A DNA stretch of 64,000 nt, from the NCBI GenBank assembly GCA_900772845.1, contig CAAGSD010000053.1:1-64000 (forward strand), in the 5' to 3' direction. The notes under the pieces were generated by a model. That model made no database searches, was not told where the DNA came from, and saw nothing but the letters and a program-made list of their open reading frames with translations. The position numbers were made by a program, and so were the translations under genes. Numbering within the stretch: position 1 is the first letter of the stretch; each line of letters begins with the position of its first letter. Shown one piece after another: positions 43,297 through 51,812 of this stretch. The stretch is from Lachnospiraceae bacterium. Its GTDB lineage: Bacteria > Bacillota > Clostridia > Lachnospirales > Lachnospiraceae.

Positions 43297-44154
43297 TCAG
43301 CCTTCATAGGATAATAATTTTAATTTCTGACGCAGTTCTGATAACTGAGTTCCCAGTCCACAGTCGAAAATACCGCTTTCGGTCTCAATGAGACATTCTC
43401 CCTTGCCCAGCGTAATATCTTCTACGATTTCCACGGTACTGTTAGGAGAAGTGGCTCCTGTCATGATCTGCTTTTTCTGCATGCTGACATACGGATAATC
43501 TTCTTTGGAGACATGTACGAGAAAGCTTCGGTTGTCCTCCGTTTTTCTCATAGTGGAGGATATCAGATAGCATAGTATTTCTCTGTAGGAATGCAGATCC
43601 ACATGAAAAATATGCTCGTATATGCCGGTGATGGTATCCACGAACTTCGGTTCCAGTTCATCGATCATCTTCTGGTACTCTGCCTCCAGTCCGGCTTCCT
43701 TTTTCTGATATTCTGCAGTCCGTTGTGCCTCTGTGCGGTCAGCCTCTGCCTTCGCCTCCTGCTGTCCCTGCCTTCTGGCCTGTTCCAACACATCGGCTTT
43801 TTGTGCTTCTGCCTGTGTTCTGGCGTCCTCTAAGATGCACGCCGCCTGTGCTCTGGCATCTTCTACTATCTTCTGTGCCTCTGCTTCAGCTTCTTCTTTC
43901 AATTTCTGCAGGTCTTCACCCGCCTTGATCACATTACCGGAAGTCTGCGGGGCTCCCTCGCCGTTCTCGTTGTCTGTGACCAGTGCTTCCACTTTATCAG
44001 CTGCCAGCCCGGAGACGAATCCGGTTCCCTCTTCCTGCTGCATTTTCGCAGAAAGTTCCCGGATTCTTTTTGCTACCAGTCCATTCATATCAATAACTCT
44101 GGTATCTTCTTCCACAAGCTTTGTAAATCCGCTTTTTAAAAGATTACTAGACAA
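43297..44154 (-). CDS. fliH: Flagellar assembly protein FliH
   Basis: 285 aa. Extended Ala/Glu-rich coiled coil (about residues 90-175; AEAEAQKIVEDARAQAA), then a C-terminal FliH/V-ATPase-E-like domain (LEPKFVDTITGIYEHIFHVD). Holds FliI inactive and delivers it to the export gate. The start is probably the TTG at 44154, overlapping the fliG stop with GGAGG about 11 nt upstream; a GTG at 44193 would overlap fliG by 47 nt. Confidence 0.88.
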   Translation of the reverse strand: MSSNLLKSGFTKLVEEDTRVIDMNGLVAKRIRELSAKMQQEEGTGFVSGLAADKVEALVTDNENGEGAPQTSGNVIKAGEDLQKLKEEAEAEAQKIVEDARAQAACILEDARTQAEAQKADVLEQARRQGQQEAKAEADRTEAQRTAEYQKKEAGLEAEYQKMIDELEPKFVDTITGIYEHIFHVDLHSYREILCYLISSTMRKTEDNRSFLVHVSKEDYPYVSMQKKQIMTGATSPNSTVEIVEDITLGKGECLIETESGIFDCGLGTQLSELRQKLKLLSYEG

Positions 44155-45166
44155 CGATCTCGTCACCTCCGCCTCTGGAAATGATGATCTCACCGGAATC
44201 CTCCAGCTTACGGATAATATTTACGATCTTCTGCTGAGCCTCTTCTACATCCTTCATACGTACAGGACCCATGAATTCCATATCTTCCTTGATCATAACA
44301 ACCAGACGTTTGGACAGGTTGTTAAAGATTGCATTCTGTACCTGCTCATTTGCACCCTTCAGTGCGGTTGCCAGGTCATTATTGTCCACATCACGCAGCA
44401 CACGCTGGATCGCCTTGTCGTCCAAAAGCAATACATCCTCGAATACAAACATCTTTTTCCGGATCTCGTCTGCCAGTTCCGGCTCTTCGATCTCCAGAGT
44501 CTCCATGATATGTTTCTCGGTACCACGGTCTACGGTATTCAGGATATCTACTACCGCATCCACACCACCGATAATGGTGTAGTCCTGATTCACCAGACTT
44601 GCCAGTTTCGACTCCAGCACTTTTTCCACTTCCTTGATGACATCCGGGCTGGTACGATCCATGACCGCAATACGCCTTGCCACTTCTGCCTGACTGTCGG
44701 GAGGAAGTGCGGAAATGATCAATGCCGCCTGGCCGGGTGACAGATAGGACAGGATCAGGGCAATGGTCTGGGGATGCTCGTCCTGGATAAAGTTGATCAA
44801 CTGGCTGGCATCCGTCTTACGCACAAACTCGAAAGGCTTTACCTGTAAGGATGCAGTCAGTTTGCCGATCACATCCATTGCCTTGTCGGACCCCAGTGCC
44901 TTCTCCAGCAGTTCCTTCGCATAATTGATACCGCCTTCGGCAATATACTGTTGTGCCAGACACACTTCGTAGAACTCGTTGATCACTTCTTCCTTGACCT
45001 GTGGAGTCACGCTTCTGGTATTGGCGATCTCCAGTGTCAGTTCTTCGATCTCTTCTTCTTTTAAGTGTTTAAAAATTCCGGCGGATCTCTCCGGTCCTAA
45101 GGAAATCAGAAGGATCGCAGCCTTCTGTAATCCCGATATTCCGCTTTCTGCTTTTGTCCTTGCCAT
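44147..45166 (-). CDS. fliG: Flagellar motor switch protein FliG
   Basis: 339 aa. Armadillo-like helical domains: N-terminal QKAAILLISLGPERSAGIFKHL (shown in part as ILLISLGPERSAGIF), the central EHPQ motif in DEHPQTIALILSYL, and the C-terminal torque domain with charged residues in LLDDKAIQRVLRDVDNNDLA and GPVRMKDVEEAQQKIV. Bound to FliF, and contacts stator MotA. CGGAG precedes the ATG. Confidence 0.97.
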   Translation of the reverse strand: MARTKAESGISGLQKAAILLISLGPERSAGIFKHLKEEEIEELTLEIANTRSVTPQVKEEVINEFYEVCLAQQYIAEGGINYAKELLEKALGSDKAMDVIGKLTASLQVKPFEFVRKTDASQLINFIQDEHPQTIALILSYLSPGQAALIISALPPDSQAEVARRIAVMDRTSPDVIKEVEKVLESKLASLVNQDYTIIGGVDAVVDILNTVDRGTEKHIMETLEIEEPELADEIRKKMFVFEDVLLLDDKAIQRVLRDVDNNDLATALKGANEQVQNAIFNNLSKRLVVMIKEDMEFMGPVRMKDVEEAQQKIVNIIRKLEDSGEIIISRGGGDEIVV

Positions 45167-45180
45167 ATGTACTCCGTTTC

Positions 45181-46785
45181 TTAGTTCCAGTCTTCATTCA
45201 ACCAGTTCCGCAATAATGCCGCTGCGGATTCCGGATTCTCATCCACGAATTTCTCAATCATCTTACGTGTCTCGGACTTGGATTCCACATCAATATCCTC
45301 CAGTTCAGTCTCAGGAGTGGACTGCAGCATATTCTCCACAGATACCTCTTCTTCCTGTTGTACCTCCTGTCTGGTACGCATACTGTGCAGTACTACAAAC
45401 ACCAGCAGTCCCAGAATCAGCAATAACATGATGACGCTCAACACATTCTGTGTCGTAACAGGACTGCTTTCCTTATCATAAAAGATAGGGCTTTCGTATG
45501 CAATGATCGTAATGTTACTTGCGCTGATACCGGTGGCATTTGCTACCAGACTGTACATATCCTGGTCTACAGTCATCTTGGTATCTGCGCTGTTCTGGGA
45601 TTTGTATTCATCCCAGGTAGTGCCATCCAGAAGACCCTGTCGTTTTACATCCTCATAATGGATTTCTTTATAGGTAATTGCCGCAATGGATATGGAGGAA
45701 TTGGTGTAGTTGATTCCTCCTGCCGGTGTCACAGTATCCTTAATAGACTCATTCGGCAGATAATCTCTGCTGGTCTCGGAAGTAGAGGAGGAACTGTTGT
45801 TGCTGTCCGGGGACACATAGGTCGTATTTCCGCTCTCCCCATTGGAAGTCGTTCCCGGCACGCCGCCACCGTCATTGGTATTCTCACTCTCATAAGTCTC
45901 CTCATGGGAAAGCATACCTTCATCTCTGCCGGAGTTTGCATAATACTCTTTTACAGTCTCTTTATAATCAGAGAAGTCCATGTTCAGGTGGCTGGTAACG
46001 GCTGCATCATTGTACTGTTTTGTTCCCAGCAGTACCTTTTTGACCTGATTGGCGATCATGGATTCCGCCTGATTCTGTAATTCCTGCATGGAATTGGCAA
46101 TTCCTGCGGAAGTATAATCATCTCCGCCTGCGAACAACAGATTAGAATCCGTATCCATAATGGTGATGTTGGCTGTCGTATCATTTCGCAGCCAGGCAGC
46201 CACGCACTTTGCCAGTGCCGCCGCATTGGCTGAGGTAAAAGTGCCGTCCAGTTCCAGCTGAATGAAAGCAGACGCTTCTTCCTTCTGTGCCGCCAGTGTT
46301 CCGTTATCCTTTGGAAAGCTCAGATGTACTTTTGCAGACTTCACCGCACTCTGTGCTTCTATGGTCTGGGTGATATATTTTTCCAGATAAGAATTGTAAA
46401 GTCTCTCCTTGTCAGTTGAGGTCGTAGACATACTATTTCCCAGGTAATCATTCAGATCCAATGCATCCGGAACATATCCCGCAGAACCCAGTGCCAGATT
46501 GGCCGCACTCTGCTGGCTGCTTTCTACATCGATCTTCAAACCATCGTTGGATTCCTTGTGGGAGATTCCGGCGCTGTCCAGTGTGTCTATGATTTCGGAT
46601 GCCTGTGCTGTCGTCTCGCAGCTGATCAGCCGCACATACTGTGGTTTGCTCATCACATACATGATAATTGCGAATGCAAATACCACGACAGCCACTGCCC
46701 CGATGATAATGCTCTTCTGTCTTGTGGTGAATTTATTCCACCATTCCAGTATTTTTGCAGGTATTTCTTTTAATTTGTCTGCCAT
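45181..46785 (-). CDS. fliF: Flagellar MS-ring protein FliF
   Basis: 534 aa. Two membrane helices, near residues 24-44 and 445-465, and the ring-building motifs between (ISCETTAQASEIIDTLDSAG, AARVHLSFPK-like AVKSAKVHLSFPK). The C-terminus ends in RNWLNEDWN, the FliG-binding segment. It forms the MS ring in the cytoplasmic membrane. A Ser/Asn-rich linker (about 305-345) interrupts the ectodomain. GAGGAG precedes the ATG. Confidence 0.95.
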   Translation of the reverse strand: MADKLKEIPAKILEWWNKFTTRQKSIIIGAVAVVVFAFAIIMYVMSKPQYVRLISCETTAQASEIIDTLDSAGISHKESNDGLKIDVESSQQSAANLALGSAGYVPDALDLNDYLGNSMSTTSTDKERLYNSYLEKYITQTIEAQSAVKSAKVHLSFPKDNGTLAAQKEEASAFIQLELDGTFTSANAAALAKCVAAWLRNDTTANITIMDTDSNLLFAGGDDYTSAGIANSMQELQNQAESMIANQVKKVLLGTKQYNDAAVTSHLNMDFSDYKETVKEYYANSGRDEGMLSHEETYESENTNDGGGVPGTTSNGESGNTTYVSPDSNNSSSSTSETSRDYLPNESIKDTVTPAGGINYTNSSISIAAITYKEIHYEDVKRQGLLDGTTWDEYKSQNSADTKMTVDQDMYSLVANATGISASNITIIAYESPIFYDKESSPVTTQNVLSVIMLLLILGLLVFVVLHSMRTRQEVQQEEEVSVENMLQSTPETELEDIDVESKSETRKMIEKFVDENPESAAALLRNWLNEDWN

Positions 46786-46825
46786 TGCAGCTCTCTCCTC
46801 TTACGTCAAGAATAAAAAGGTATGC

Positions 46826-47161
46826 CTAGATCTGGATCTGCATCAATTCCTTGTATGCTTCCATCACCTTATCACGAATGGCTACCGTATACTGTAATGC
46901 AGTCGAAGCCTTTCCCATGGCAATGGTAAGATCATGGGTATTGTCAGTCTCACCCAGTGCAAAACGGATCTTCTCATTCTCGGCATCCGAGAGATAACTG
47001 TTGGTGGTCTTTACATTGTCGATTGCCGTATTCAGAAAAGCTTCGAACATAGTACCCTCTGCCTTTTTCTCCTTCTCCGCCAGCACTCCGGTCAGAGATG
47101 TGGGGGATACTGTAGCAGTACCGTTTACACTGTTCAAAGCTGTAATTGCTGAAATATCCAT
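46826..47161 (-). CDS. fliE: Flagellar hook-basal body protein FliE
   Basis: 111 aa, family length. Contains FEAFLNTAIDNVKTTNSYLS and the conserved C-terminal DLTIAMGKASTALQYTVAIRDKVMEAYKE, given in part as AMGKASTALQYTVAIRDK. Joins the MS ring and the rod. The ribosome binding site is distant, so translation might be coupled to flgC. Between flgC and fliF as usual. Confidence 0.95.
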   Translation of the reverse strand: MDISAITALNSVNGTATVSPTSLTGVLAEKEKKAEGTMFEAFLNTAIDNVKTTNSYLSDAENEKIRFALGETDNTHDLTIAMGKASTALQYTVAIRDKVMEAYKELMQIQI

Positions 47162-47234
47162 TTTAATAAACCATGTCCTTCCTTACATAGATTCCGGCTC
47201 CGTTATCCGTAAGCCGTTCATGGGATCCGTCAGT

Positions 47235-47678
47235 TTACTGACCGATCTCCAGTCCTTTCAATGCCATAGATTTGCTGGCACCAAATGCCGTAGAATTTGC
47301 CTCATAGGATCTGCTGGCATCGATCAGATCCGTCATTTCCTGAACAATATTGACATTAGGATAAGTCACATAACCGTTCTCATCCGCATCCGGGTGGGAG
47401 GGATCATATACCATGTTCATCTCCGTTGTGGTATCTTCAAATATCTGACTTACCTTTACACCGCTGCCGGAATAACTGCTGCTCACATTGTGAAGCACCT
47501 GACTGAATGTCTGCTGCGGGTTCTTCTGCTGAAAAGTAACAATCTTACGACGATAAGGGGTGCCATCCTCGGTTCTGGTCGTATTGGCATTGGCAACATT
47601 TTCGGAGATCACATCCATACGCAGTCTCTGCGCAGTAAGTCCCGATGCCGTAACATCAAATGCTGAAAACATACTCAT
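47235..47678 (-). CDS. flgC: Flagellar proximal rod protein FlgC
   Basis: 147 aa. N-terminal MSMFSAFDVTASGLTAQRLR with VISENVANANTTRT (rod motif) and C-terminal YPNVNIVQEMTDLIDASRSY. Exported rod component. The start at 47678 is favoured by GAGG 9 nt before it; a GTG five codons earlier overlaps flgB. It follows flgB by 11 nt. Confidence 0.95.
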   Translation of the reverse strand: MSMFSAFDVTASGLTAQRLRMDVISENVANANTTRTEDGTPYRRKIVTFQQKNPQQTFSQVLHNVSSSYSGSGVKVSQIFEDTTTEMNMVYDPSHPDADENGYVTYPNVNIVQEMTDLIDASRSYEANSTAFGASKSMALKGLEIGQ

Positions 47679-47689
47679 ACGCTGATTCC

Positions 47690-48079
47690 TCACTTCATCA
47701 CTGTCTTTAAATTGGTAAATTCCTGATTGATACTGCTGATCAGTCCCTGATATTTCAACTGGTTCTCTGCCAGCATTACATTTTCGTTCTCGATATCCAC
47801 ATTGTTACCGTCCAGGCGGTAGGAATAATTGGCATAATCCACATAAGCCCTGCCCCGCAGTCTGCCCAGGTTGACATTTGCCACCTTATCATCCATGGAT
47901 TCATATCTGTTATTGCCCAGCGCCTGCTGCAATACCGACTCAAAAGCCACATCCTGTCTCTTGTAGCCCGGTGTATCCACATTGGCAATGTTATTGGAAA
48001 TCGCTTCGTTCCGCTGCCAGGCTGCATCCGCCGCCCGGTCCAGGACATTGATATAATCAAATGCGTTTGTCTGTATCAT
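47690..48079 (-). CDS. flgB: Flagellar proximal rod protein FlgB
   Basis: 129 aa, family length. Contains AISNNIANVDTPGYKRQDV, the rod-protein signature, and ends with NQLKYQGLISSINQEFTNL. First gene of the fla/che cluster, behind a promoter and a hairpin leader. GAGGGAAT is just upstream of the ATG. codY lies directly before it, as in B. subtilis. Confidence 0.96.
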   Translation of the reverse strand: MIQTNAFDYINVLDRAADAAWQRNEAISNNIANVDTPGYKRQDVAFESVLQQALGNNRYESMDDKVANVNLGRLRGRAYVDYANYSYRLDGNNVDIENENVMLAENQLKYQGLISSINQEFTNLKTVMK

Positions 48080-48094
48080 ATTCCCTCACATTCT

Positions 48095-48126
48095 GCGGCC
48101 TTTTGACAGTAGTGCCCAAAAACCGC
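48095..48126 (-). promoter_or_regulatory. Hairpin in the flgB leader
   Basis: On the minus strand GCGGTTTTTG pairs with CAAAAGGCCGC across a short loop, between the predicted promoter and the flgB ribosome binding site. No T-run follows, so not a plain terminator. It may stabilise the long fla/che mRNA 5' end. Confidence 0.4.
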
Positions 48127-48152
48127 CTTTTACCATATACCCATTCTACTTT

Positions 48153-48180
48153 ATTATAAAGTATTTCGACAAAAAGACAA
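48153..48180 (-). promoter_or_regulatory. Predicted fla/che (flgB) promoter
   Basis: Minus-strand TTGTCT (48175-48180), 16-nt spacer, perfect TATAAT (48153-48158), about 70 nt before flgB and after the codY terminator. A vegetative-type (sigma-A) promoter, as with the B. subtilis fla/che operon. Confidence 0.65.
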
Positions 48181-48210
48181 TAGGAAAATAAACGCTCCCA
48201 AAATAAATAT

Positions 48211-48243
48211 AAAGAAAAGAGACTATTTTATGCAATAGTCTCT
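48211..48243 (-). terminator. Intrinsic terminator after codY
   Basis: Perfect 10-bp stem AGAGACTATT/AATAGTCTCT (48218-48227 with 48234-48243), 6-nt loop, followed on the minus strand by TTTTCTTTATATTT. Confidence 0.88.
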
Positions 48244-48288
48244 TCTTCCTAATTTTTACTTATTCTTGTATTTTCTTACATTTTTCAA

Positions 48289-49077
48289 TCAATTTCTGCC
48301 GTTCTGACGCTTCAATTCCTCAATTTCGTCAAACACAGCATCATTCAAAACTTTGATATAGGTTCCTTTCATGCCGGAAGATCTGGATTCGATAACGCCC
48401 GCACTCTCGAACTTCCGCAGTGCATTGACGATGACAGATCTTGTGATGCCGACTCTGTCAGCAATCTTGCTGGCTACCAGGATTCCTTCCATCCCGTTGA
48501 GTTCATCAAAAATATGGGTGATGGCTTCCATCTCCGAAAAAGAAAGGGTGCTGACAGCAGATTTTACCACAGCTACTTTACGGCTTTCTTCCGCACTCTC
48601 CTCATTCACTGCCCGTAACATTTCCAGTCCTACCACCGTGGTACCGTATTCGCAGAGAATGATATCATCAATGTCATACTGTTCATCACATTTATAAATG
48701 AAAAGGGTTCCCAGCCGCTCTCCTGCAATCTCAATGGGTGTGATAATTGCCTGGAATTTTCTCGTATCGATATTTTCAAAACCAAGGGTCTCGAGGTTAA
48801 CATTTTCTTTCGTGGATAATACACCCAACAATCTCTCATTCAACATAGGATCGATAAATCCGCCGATATTGTCATCCAACAGCTCTGTGATGGACTCGAT
48901 ACCATCGGATTTCCCCACACCGAGGACCTTTCCCTTCCGGCTGATCACCAGCACATTGGAATTCAGGATCTCCCGCATCACTTTACAGATGTCGCTGAAT
49001 ACCACTTTGCTGGAATTGTTGTTGTGTAATAATTTCCCGATTTTACGTGTTTTGTCCAACAGTTGTACGCTACTCAT
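48289..49077 (-). CDS. codY: Global transcriptional repressor CodY
   Basis: 262 aa, family size. N-terminal GAF domain for branched-chain amino acids (about residues 1-155) and C-terminal winged helix with the CodY recognition segment ASKIADRVGITRSVIVNALRK and ESAGVIESRSSGMKGTYIKV, shown in part. Senses BCAA and GTP and represses nutrient and often motility genes. GGAGG precedes the ATG. It is immediately upstream of flgB, the same synteny as in B. subtilis, and a candidate CodY box lies before its own promoter. Confidence 0.97.
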   Translation of the reverse strand: MSSVQLLDKTRKIGKLLHNNNSSKVVFSDICKVMREILNSNVLVISRKGKVLGVGKSDGIESITELLDDNIGGFIDPMLNERLLGVLSTKENVNLETLGFENIDTRKFQAIITPIEIAGERLGTLFIYKCDEQYDIDDIILCEYGTTVVGLEMLRAVNEESAEESRKVAVVKSAVSTLSFSEMEAITHIFDELNGMEGILVASKIADRVGITRSVIVNALRKFESAGVIESRSSGMKGTYIKVLNDAVFDEIEELKRQNGRN

Positions 49078-49126
49078 CTATCTTCCTCCACCTACACATA
49101 CTCCGAAACCACCAGATGTTATGCAC

Positions 49127-49155
49127 ATTGTAGCACATGTAAATTCAGATTACAA
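49127..49155 (-). promoter_or_regulatory. codY promoter
   Basis: Minus-strand TTGTAA (49150-49155), 17-nt spacer, TACAAT (49127-49132). It lies about 50 nt upstream of codY and in the topA-codY gap. Confidence 0.7.
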
Positions 49156-49169
49156 TGGAAATAGCGCTA

Positions 49170-49184
49170 ATTTATGAGAAAATT
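49170..49184 (-). promoter_or_regulatory. Candidate CodY box
   Basis: AATTTTCTCATAAAT matches the CodY consensus AATTTTCWGAAAATT at 12 of 15 positions. It lies 14 nt upstream of the codY -35, which suits autoregulation. Based on the known consensus; binding not shown. Confidence 0.45.
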
Positions 49185-49200
49185 CTGACAGTATATAAAA

Positions 49201-51276
49201 CTACTTCTCTTCCGTCGGTTTATTTTTCACATAGCCGCACTGTTCATCCATGCAGACCAGTTTATTGCCCTTTTCCAGCAGCAGCTTACCACAACGGGGA
49301 CATTTTTCTCCCGATGGCTTCTGCCATACCATAAAATCACATTCCGGATTGTCAATACAGCCATAATATTTTCTGCCTTTTTTGGTCTTTTTCATGACAA
49401 TATCCTTGCCGCACTTCGGACAGGCTACGCCGATCTTTTCGAAATAAGGCTTGGTATTGCGGCACTCCGGGAAACCGGGACATGCCAGAAATCTGCCGTG
49501 GGGGCCGTATTTGATCACCATGCGTCTGCCGCACAGATCACAGATTTCATCGGATTCCTCATCCGCAATGGTCACCTCTGCCAGATCCTTTTCCGCCTTT
49601 TTTACAGCCTCATCCAGATCCGGATAGAAATTGGATACGATAGTCTTCCATTTTACCGTACCTTCTTCCACACCATCCAGCAAAGCTTCCATGTTGGCAG
49701 TGAAATTCACATCAACAATAGAAGGGAATGCTTCCTTCATCATATTGTTGACCACTTCTCCCAGCTCCGTAACGTAAAGGTTACGATTTTCCTTGGCAAT
49801 ATATCTTCTTGCAAGAATAGTGGTAATGGTGGGGGCGTAAGTACTGGGGCGTCCGATACCAAGTTCTTCCATGGCACGTACCAGGCTTGCTTCCGTATAG
49901 TGTGCGGGAGGCTGGGTAAAATGCTGTTTCGGATCAAAGCTTAAGAACTCCAGTACGCTGTTCTCATCCAGATTGCCGCCTGATACATTTTCCTCTTCTT
50001 TGTCATCCTCCTGGGTATAAACGCTCATGAAACCGTCAAAACGCATTCTGGAAGCTGCCAGGGTAAAAATCTGTTCCTTTGCCTGGATCTTCACGGAAGT
50101 CGTGTCGTACTGTGCAGCGCTCATGCGGCTTGCCACAAAACGTTTCCAGATCAGCTGATACAGACGGAACAAATCTCTGGGCAGCTGATCCTTGATGGCA
50201 ATGGGCATCCGGTTCAGATCCGTGGGACGGATAGCTTCGTGGGCATCCTGGATCTTCTGGCTGCTCTTCTTCTCCGTAGCTGCTGCGGTTTTATATTTTT
50301 CTCCGTAATGCGCATCGATAAATTCCGCCGCCTGTGCCTCTGCTTCTTCGGATACACGGGTGGAATCGGTACGCAGGTAGGTGATCAGACCGACCGTGCC
50401 TTCTCCCTTGATATCCACGCCTTCATATAACTGCTGTGCCAGGCGCATGGTCTTCTGTGTAGAGAAATTCAGTACCTTACTGGCTTCCTGCTGCAGTGTG
50501 GAGGTAGTAAAGGGAAGGGGCGCTTTTTTCATGCGTTCGCCGTGACGCACTTCCTTTACTTCGTATTTCGCACCCTGCAGAGAATTCATGATGTTATCTG
50601 CCTGTTCTTTACTGTTAATCCCCTGCTTATTTTCTGTAGTACCGTAATATTTTGCACAAATAGGTTTCTTCTCGCCTTTTACTTTCAGATTCACGTCCAG
50701 AGACCAGTATTCCTCCGGAATAAATGCGTTGATCTCGTCCTCTCTGTCACAAATGATGCGGAGTGCCACAGACTGTACACGGCCGGCACTTAAGCCTCTC
50801 TTGATCTTCGCCCACAGAAGTGGTGAGATCCGGTAACCCACCATGCGATCCAGCATACGTCTGGCCTGCTGGGCATCCACCAGATTCATATCGATCTCTC
50901 TGGCATTTTTCAGAGATTCTTTTACCGCATTCTTGGTGATCTCGTTGAAAGTAATTCGATATACTTTTTTATTTTCCAGTTTCAAGGCATAATACAAATG
51001 CCAGGAAATGGCTTCTCCCTCACGGTCCGGGTCGGTTGCGAGATAAATCTTATCTGCCTTTTTTACTTCCTTGCGCAAAGAAGCAAGAAGGTCTCCCTTT
51101 CCGCGGATGGTAATATATTTCGGTTCATAATCATGTTCCGGATCAAATCCCAGCTGACTCTTGGGCAGGTCCCTCACATGCCCCTGGCTGGCCATAACCT
51201 CGTAATTTGCTCCCAAAAACTTCTTGATCGTCTTCACCTTGGCCGGTGACTCTACAATTACTAAATATTTTGCCAT
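49201..51276 (-). CDS. topA: DNA topoisomerase I
   Basis: 691 aa type IA topoisomerase that relaxes negative supercoils. TOPRIM domain at the start (VIVESPAKVKTIKKFLG, DPDREGEAISWHL), active-site tyrosine in LITYLRTDSTRVS, and two to three C-terminal zinc-finger modules with CxxC pairs (ICDLCGRRM, CPKCGKD, CPRCGK). The start with GGGAG at a good distance is chosen. It has its own promoter, and precedes codY; in B. subtilis a few genes (trmFO, xerC-type, clpQY) lie between them and are absent here. Confidence 0.97.
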   Translation of the reverse strand: MAKYLVIVESPAKVKTIKKFLGANYEVMASQGHVRDLPKSQLGFDPEHDYEPKYITIRGKGDLLASLRKEVKKADKIYLATDPDREGEAISWHLYYALKLENKKVYRITFNEITKNAVKESLKNAREIDMNLVDAQQARRMLDRMVGYRISPLLWAKIKRGLSAGRVQSVALRIICDREDEINAFIPEEYWSLDVNLKVKGEKKPICAKYYGTTENKQGINSKEQADNIMNSLQGAKYEVKEVRHGERMKKAPLPFTTSTLQQEASKVLNFSTQKTMRLAQQLYEGVDIKGEGTVGLITYLRTDSTRVSEEAEAQAAEFIDAHYGEKYKTAAATEKKSSQKIQDAHEAIRPTDLNRMPIAIKDQLPRDLFRLYQLIWKRFVASRMSAAQYDTTSVKIQAKEQIFTLAASRMRFDGFMSVYTQEDDKEEENVSGGNLDENSVLEFLSFDPKQHFTQPPAHYTEASLVRAMEELGIGRPSTYAPTITTILARRYIAKENRNLYVTELGEVVNNMMKEAFPSIVDVNFTANMEALLDGVEEGTVKWKTIVSNFYPDLDEAVKKAEKDLAEVTIADEESDEICDLCGRRMVIKYGPHGRFLACPGFPECRNTKPYFEKIGVACPKCGKDIVMKKTKKGRKYYGCIDNPECDFMVWQKPSGEKCPRCGKLLLEKGNKLVCMDEQCGYVKNKPTEEK

Positions 51277-51369
51277 ATGCACTCCCATCCATCCGTCTGT
51301 CTACGGATCTACGGCATTCGGTTCCCGCCTCTTTGCCGTATTTTCCCCTGCTTCGAGTAATCGTGAATC

Positions 51370-51398
51370 ACTATACAACAAAAAAATGGGAATGGCAA
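51370..51398 (-). promoter_or_regulatory. topA promoter
   Basis: Minus-strand TTGCCA (51393-51398), 17-nt spacer, TATAGT (51370-51375), about 90 nt before topA and downstream of the tRNA terminator. Confidence 0.65.
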
Positions 51399-51432
51399 GA
51401 AGATTTTTAATTTGCACAGCCCCAGACAGTAT

Positions 51433-51466
51433 AAAAAAAGAGCCAAAAAGCAATCACTTCTGCTCT
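51433..51466 (-). terminator. Terminator after the tRNA-Glu pair
   Basis: Stem of AGAGC and inner A/G pairs (51439-51450 with 51457-51466, one bulge), followed on the minus strand by TTTTTTTATAC. It separates the tRNA transcript from topA. Confidence 0.75.
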
Positions 51467-51506
51467 TCGACACTTTTCAGGGTTGGGCTATTCTATTAAG
51501 AATAAG

Positions 51507-51578
51507 CAGCTGATAGGGGAATCGAACCCCTGTTTTCGCCGTGAGAGGGCGACGTCTTAACCGCTTGACCAATCAGCC
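51507..51578 (-). tRNA. tRNA-Glu (anticodon CUC), copy 2
   Basis: 72 nt without encoded CCA. Complete cloverleaf on the minus strand: acceptor GGCTGAT/ATCAGCT (first pair G-U), D stem GTC/GAC, anticodon stem TCGCC/GGCGA with loop CTCTCAC (U33, anticodon CUC), T stem AGGGG/CCCCT with TTCGATT loop, discriminator G73. Identical to the other copy 88 nt upstream and preceded by its own promoter. Confidence 0.95.
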
Positions 51579-51602
51579 ATAGGTTACTTACGAACCTTAT
51601 TC

Positions 51603-51631
51603 AGTATATTACATTCTTTTGAAAATTGCAA
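51603..51631 (-). promoter_or_regulatory. Promoter of tRNA-Glu copy 2
   Basis: Minus-strand TTGCAA (51626-51631), 17-nt spacer, TATACT (51603-51608). Same design as the promoter of copy 1, suggesting duplication of the promoter with the gene. Confidence 0.65.
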
Positions 51632-51666
51632 GTATTTTTTGAAAAATTTCTACAATTTTCAAAAAG

Positions 51667-51738
51667 CAGCTGATAGGGGAATCGAACCCCTGTTTTCGCC
51701 GTGAGAGGGCGACGTCTTAACCGCTTGACCAATCAGCC
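51667..51738 (-). tRNA. tRNA-Glu (anticodon CUC), copy 1
   Basis: Identical in sequence to the copy at 51507-51578: 72 nt, anticodon CUC, G73, CCA not encoded. It reads GAG codons only; a separate tRNA-Glu(UUC) is expected elsewhere in the genome. Confidence 0.95.
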
Positions 51739-51747
51739 ACAAAAACA

Positions 51748-51790
51748 GTACTTGCATAGTATAATCGAGTTGTCGAAAAAATGCAAGTAC
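51748..51790 (-). promoter_or_regulatory. Promoter of tRNA-Glu copy 1 with flanking inverted repeat
   Basis: Minus-strand TTGCAT (51781-51786), 17-nt spacer, TATACT (51758-51763). A perfect 10-bp inverted repeat, GTACTTGCAT (51748-51757) and ATGCAAGTAC (51781-51790), encloses the promoter, one arm covering the -35 and the other the start region. Confidence 0.65.
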
Positions 51791-51812
51791 TTTTTTTAAA
51801 ATTTTTAAAGCC

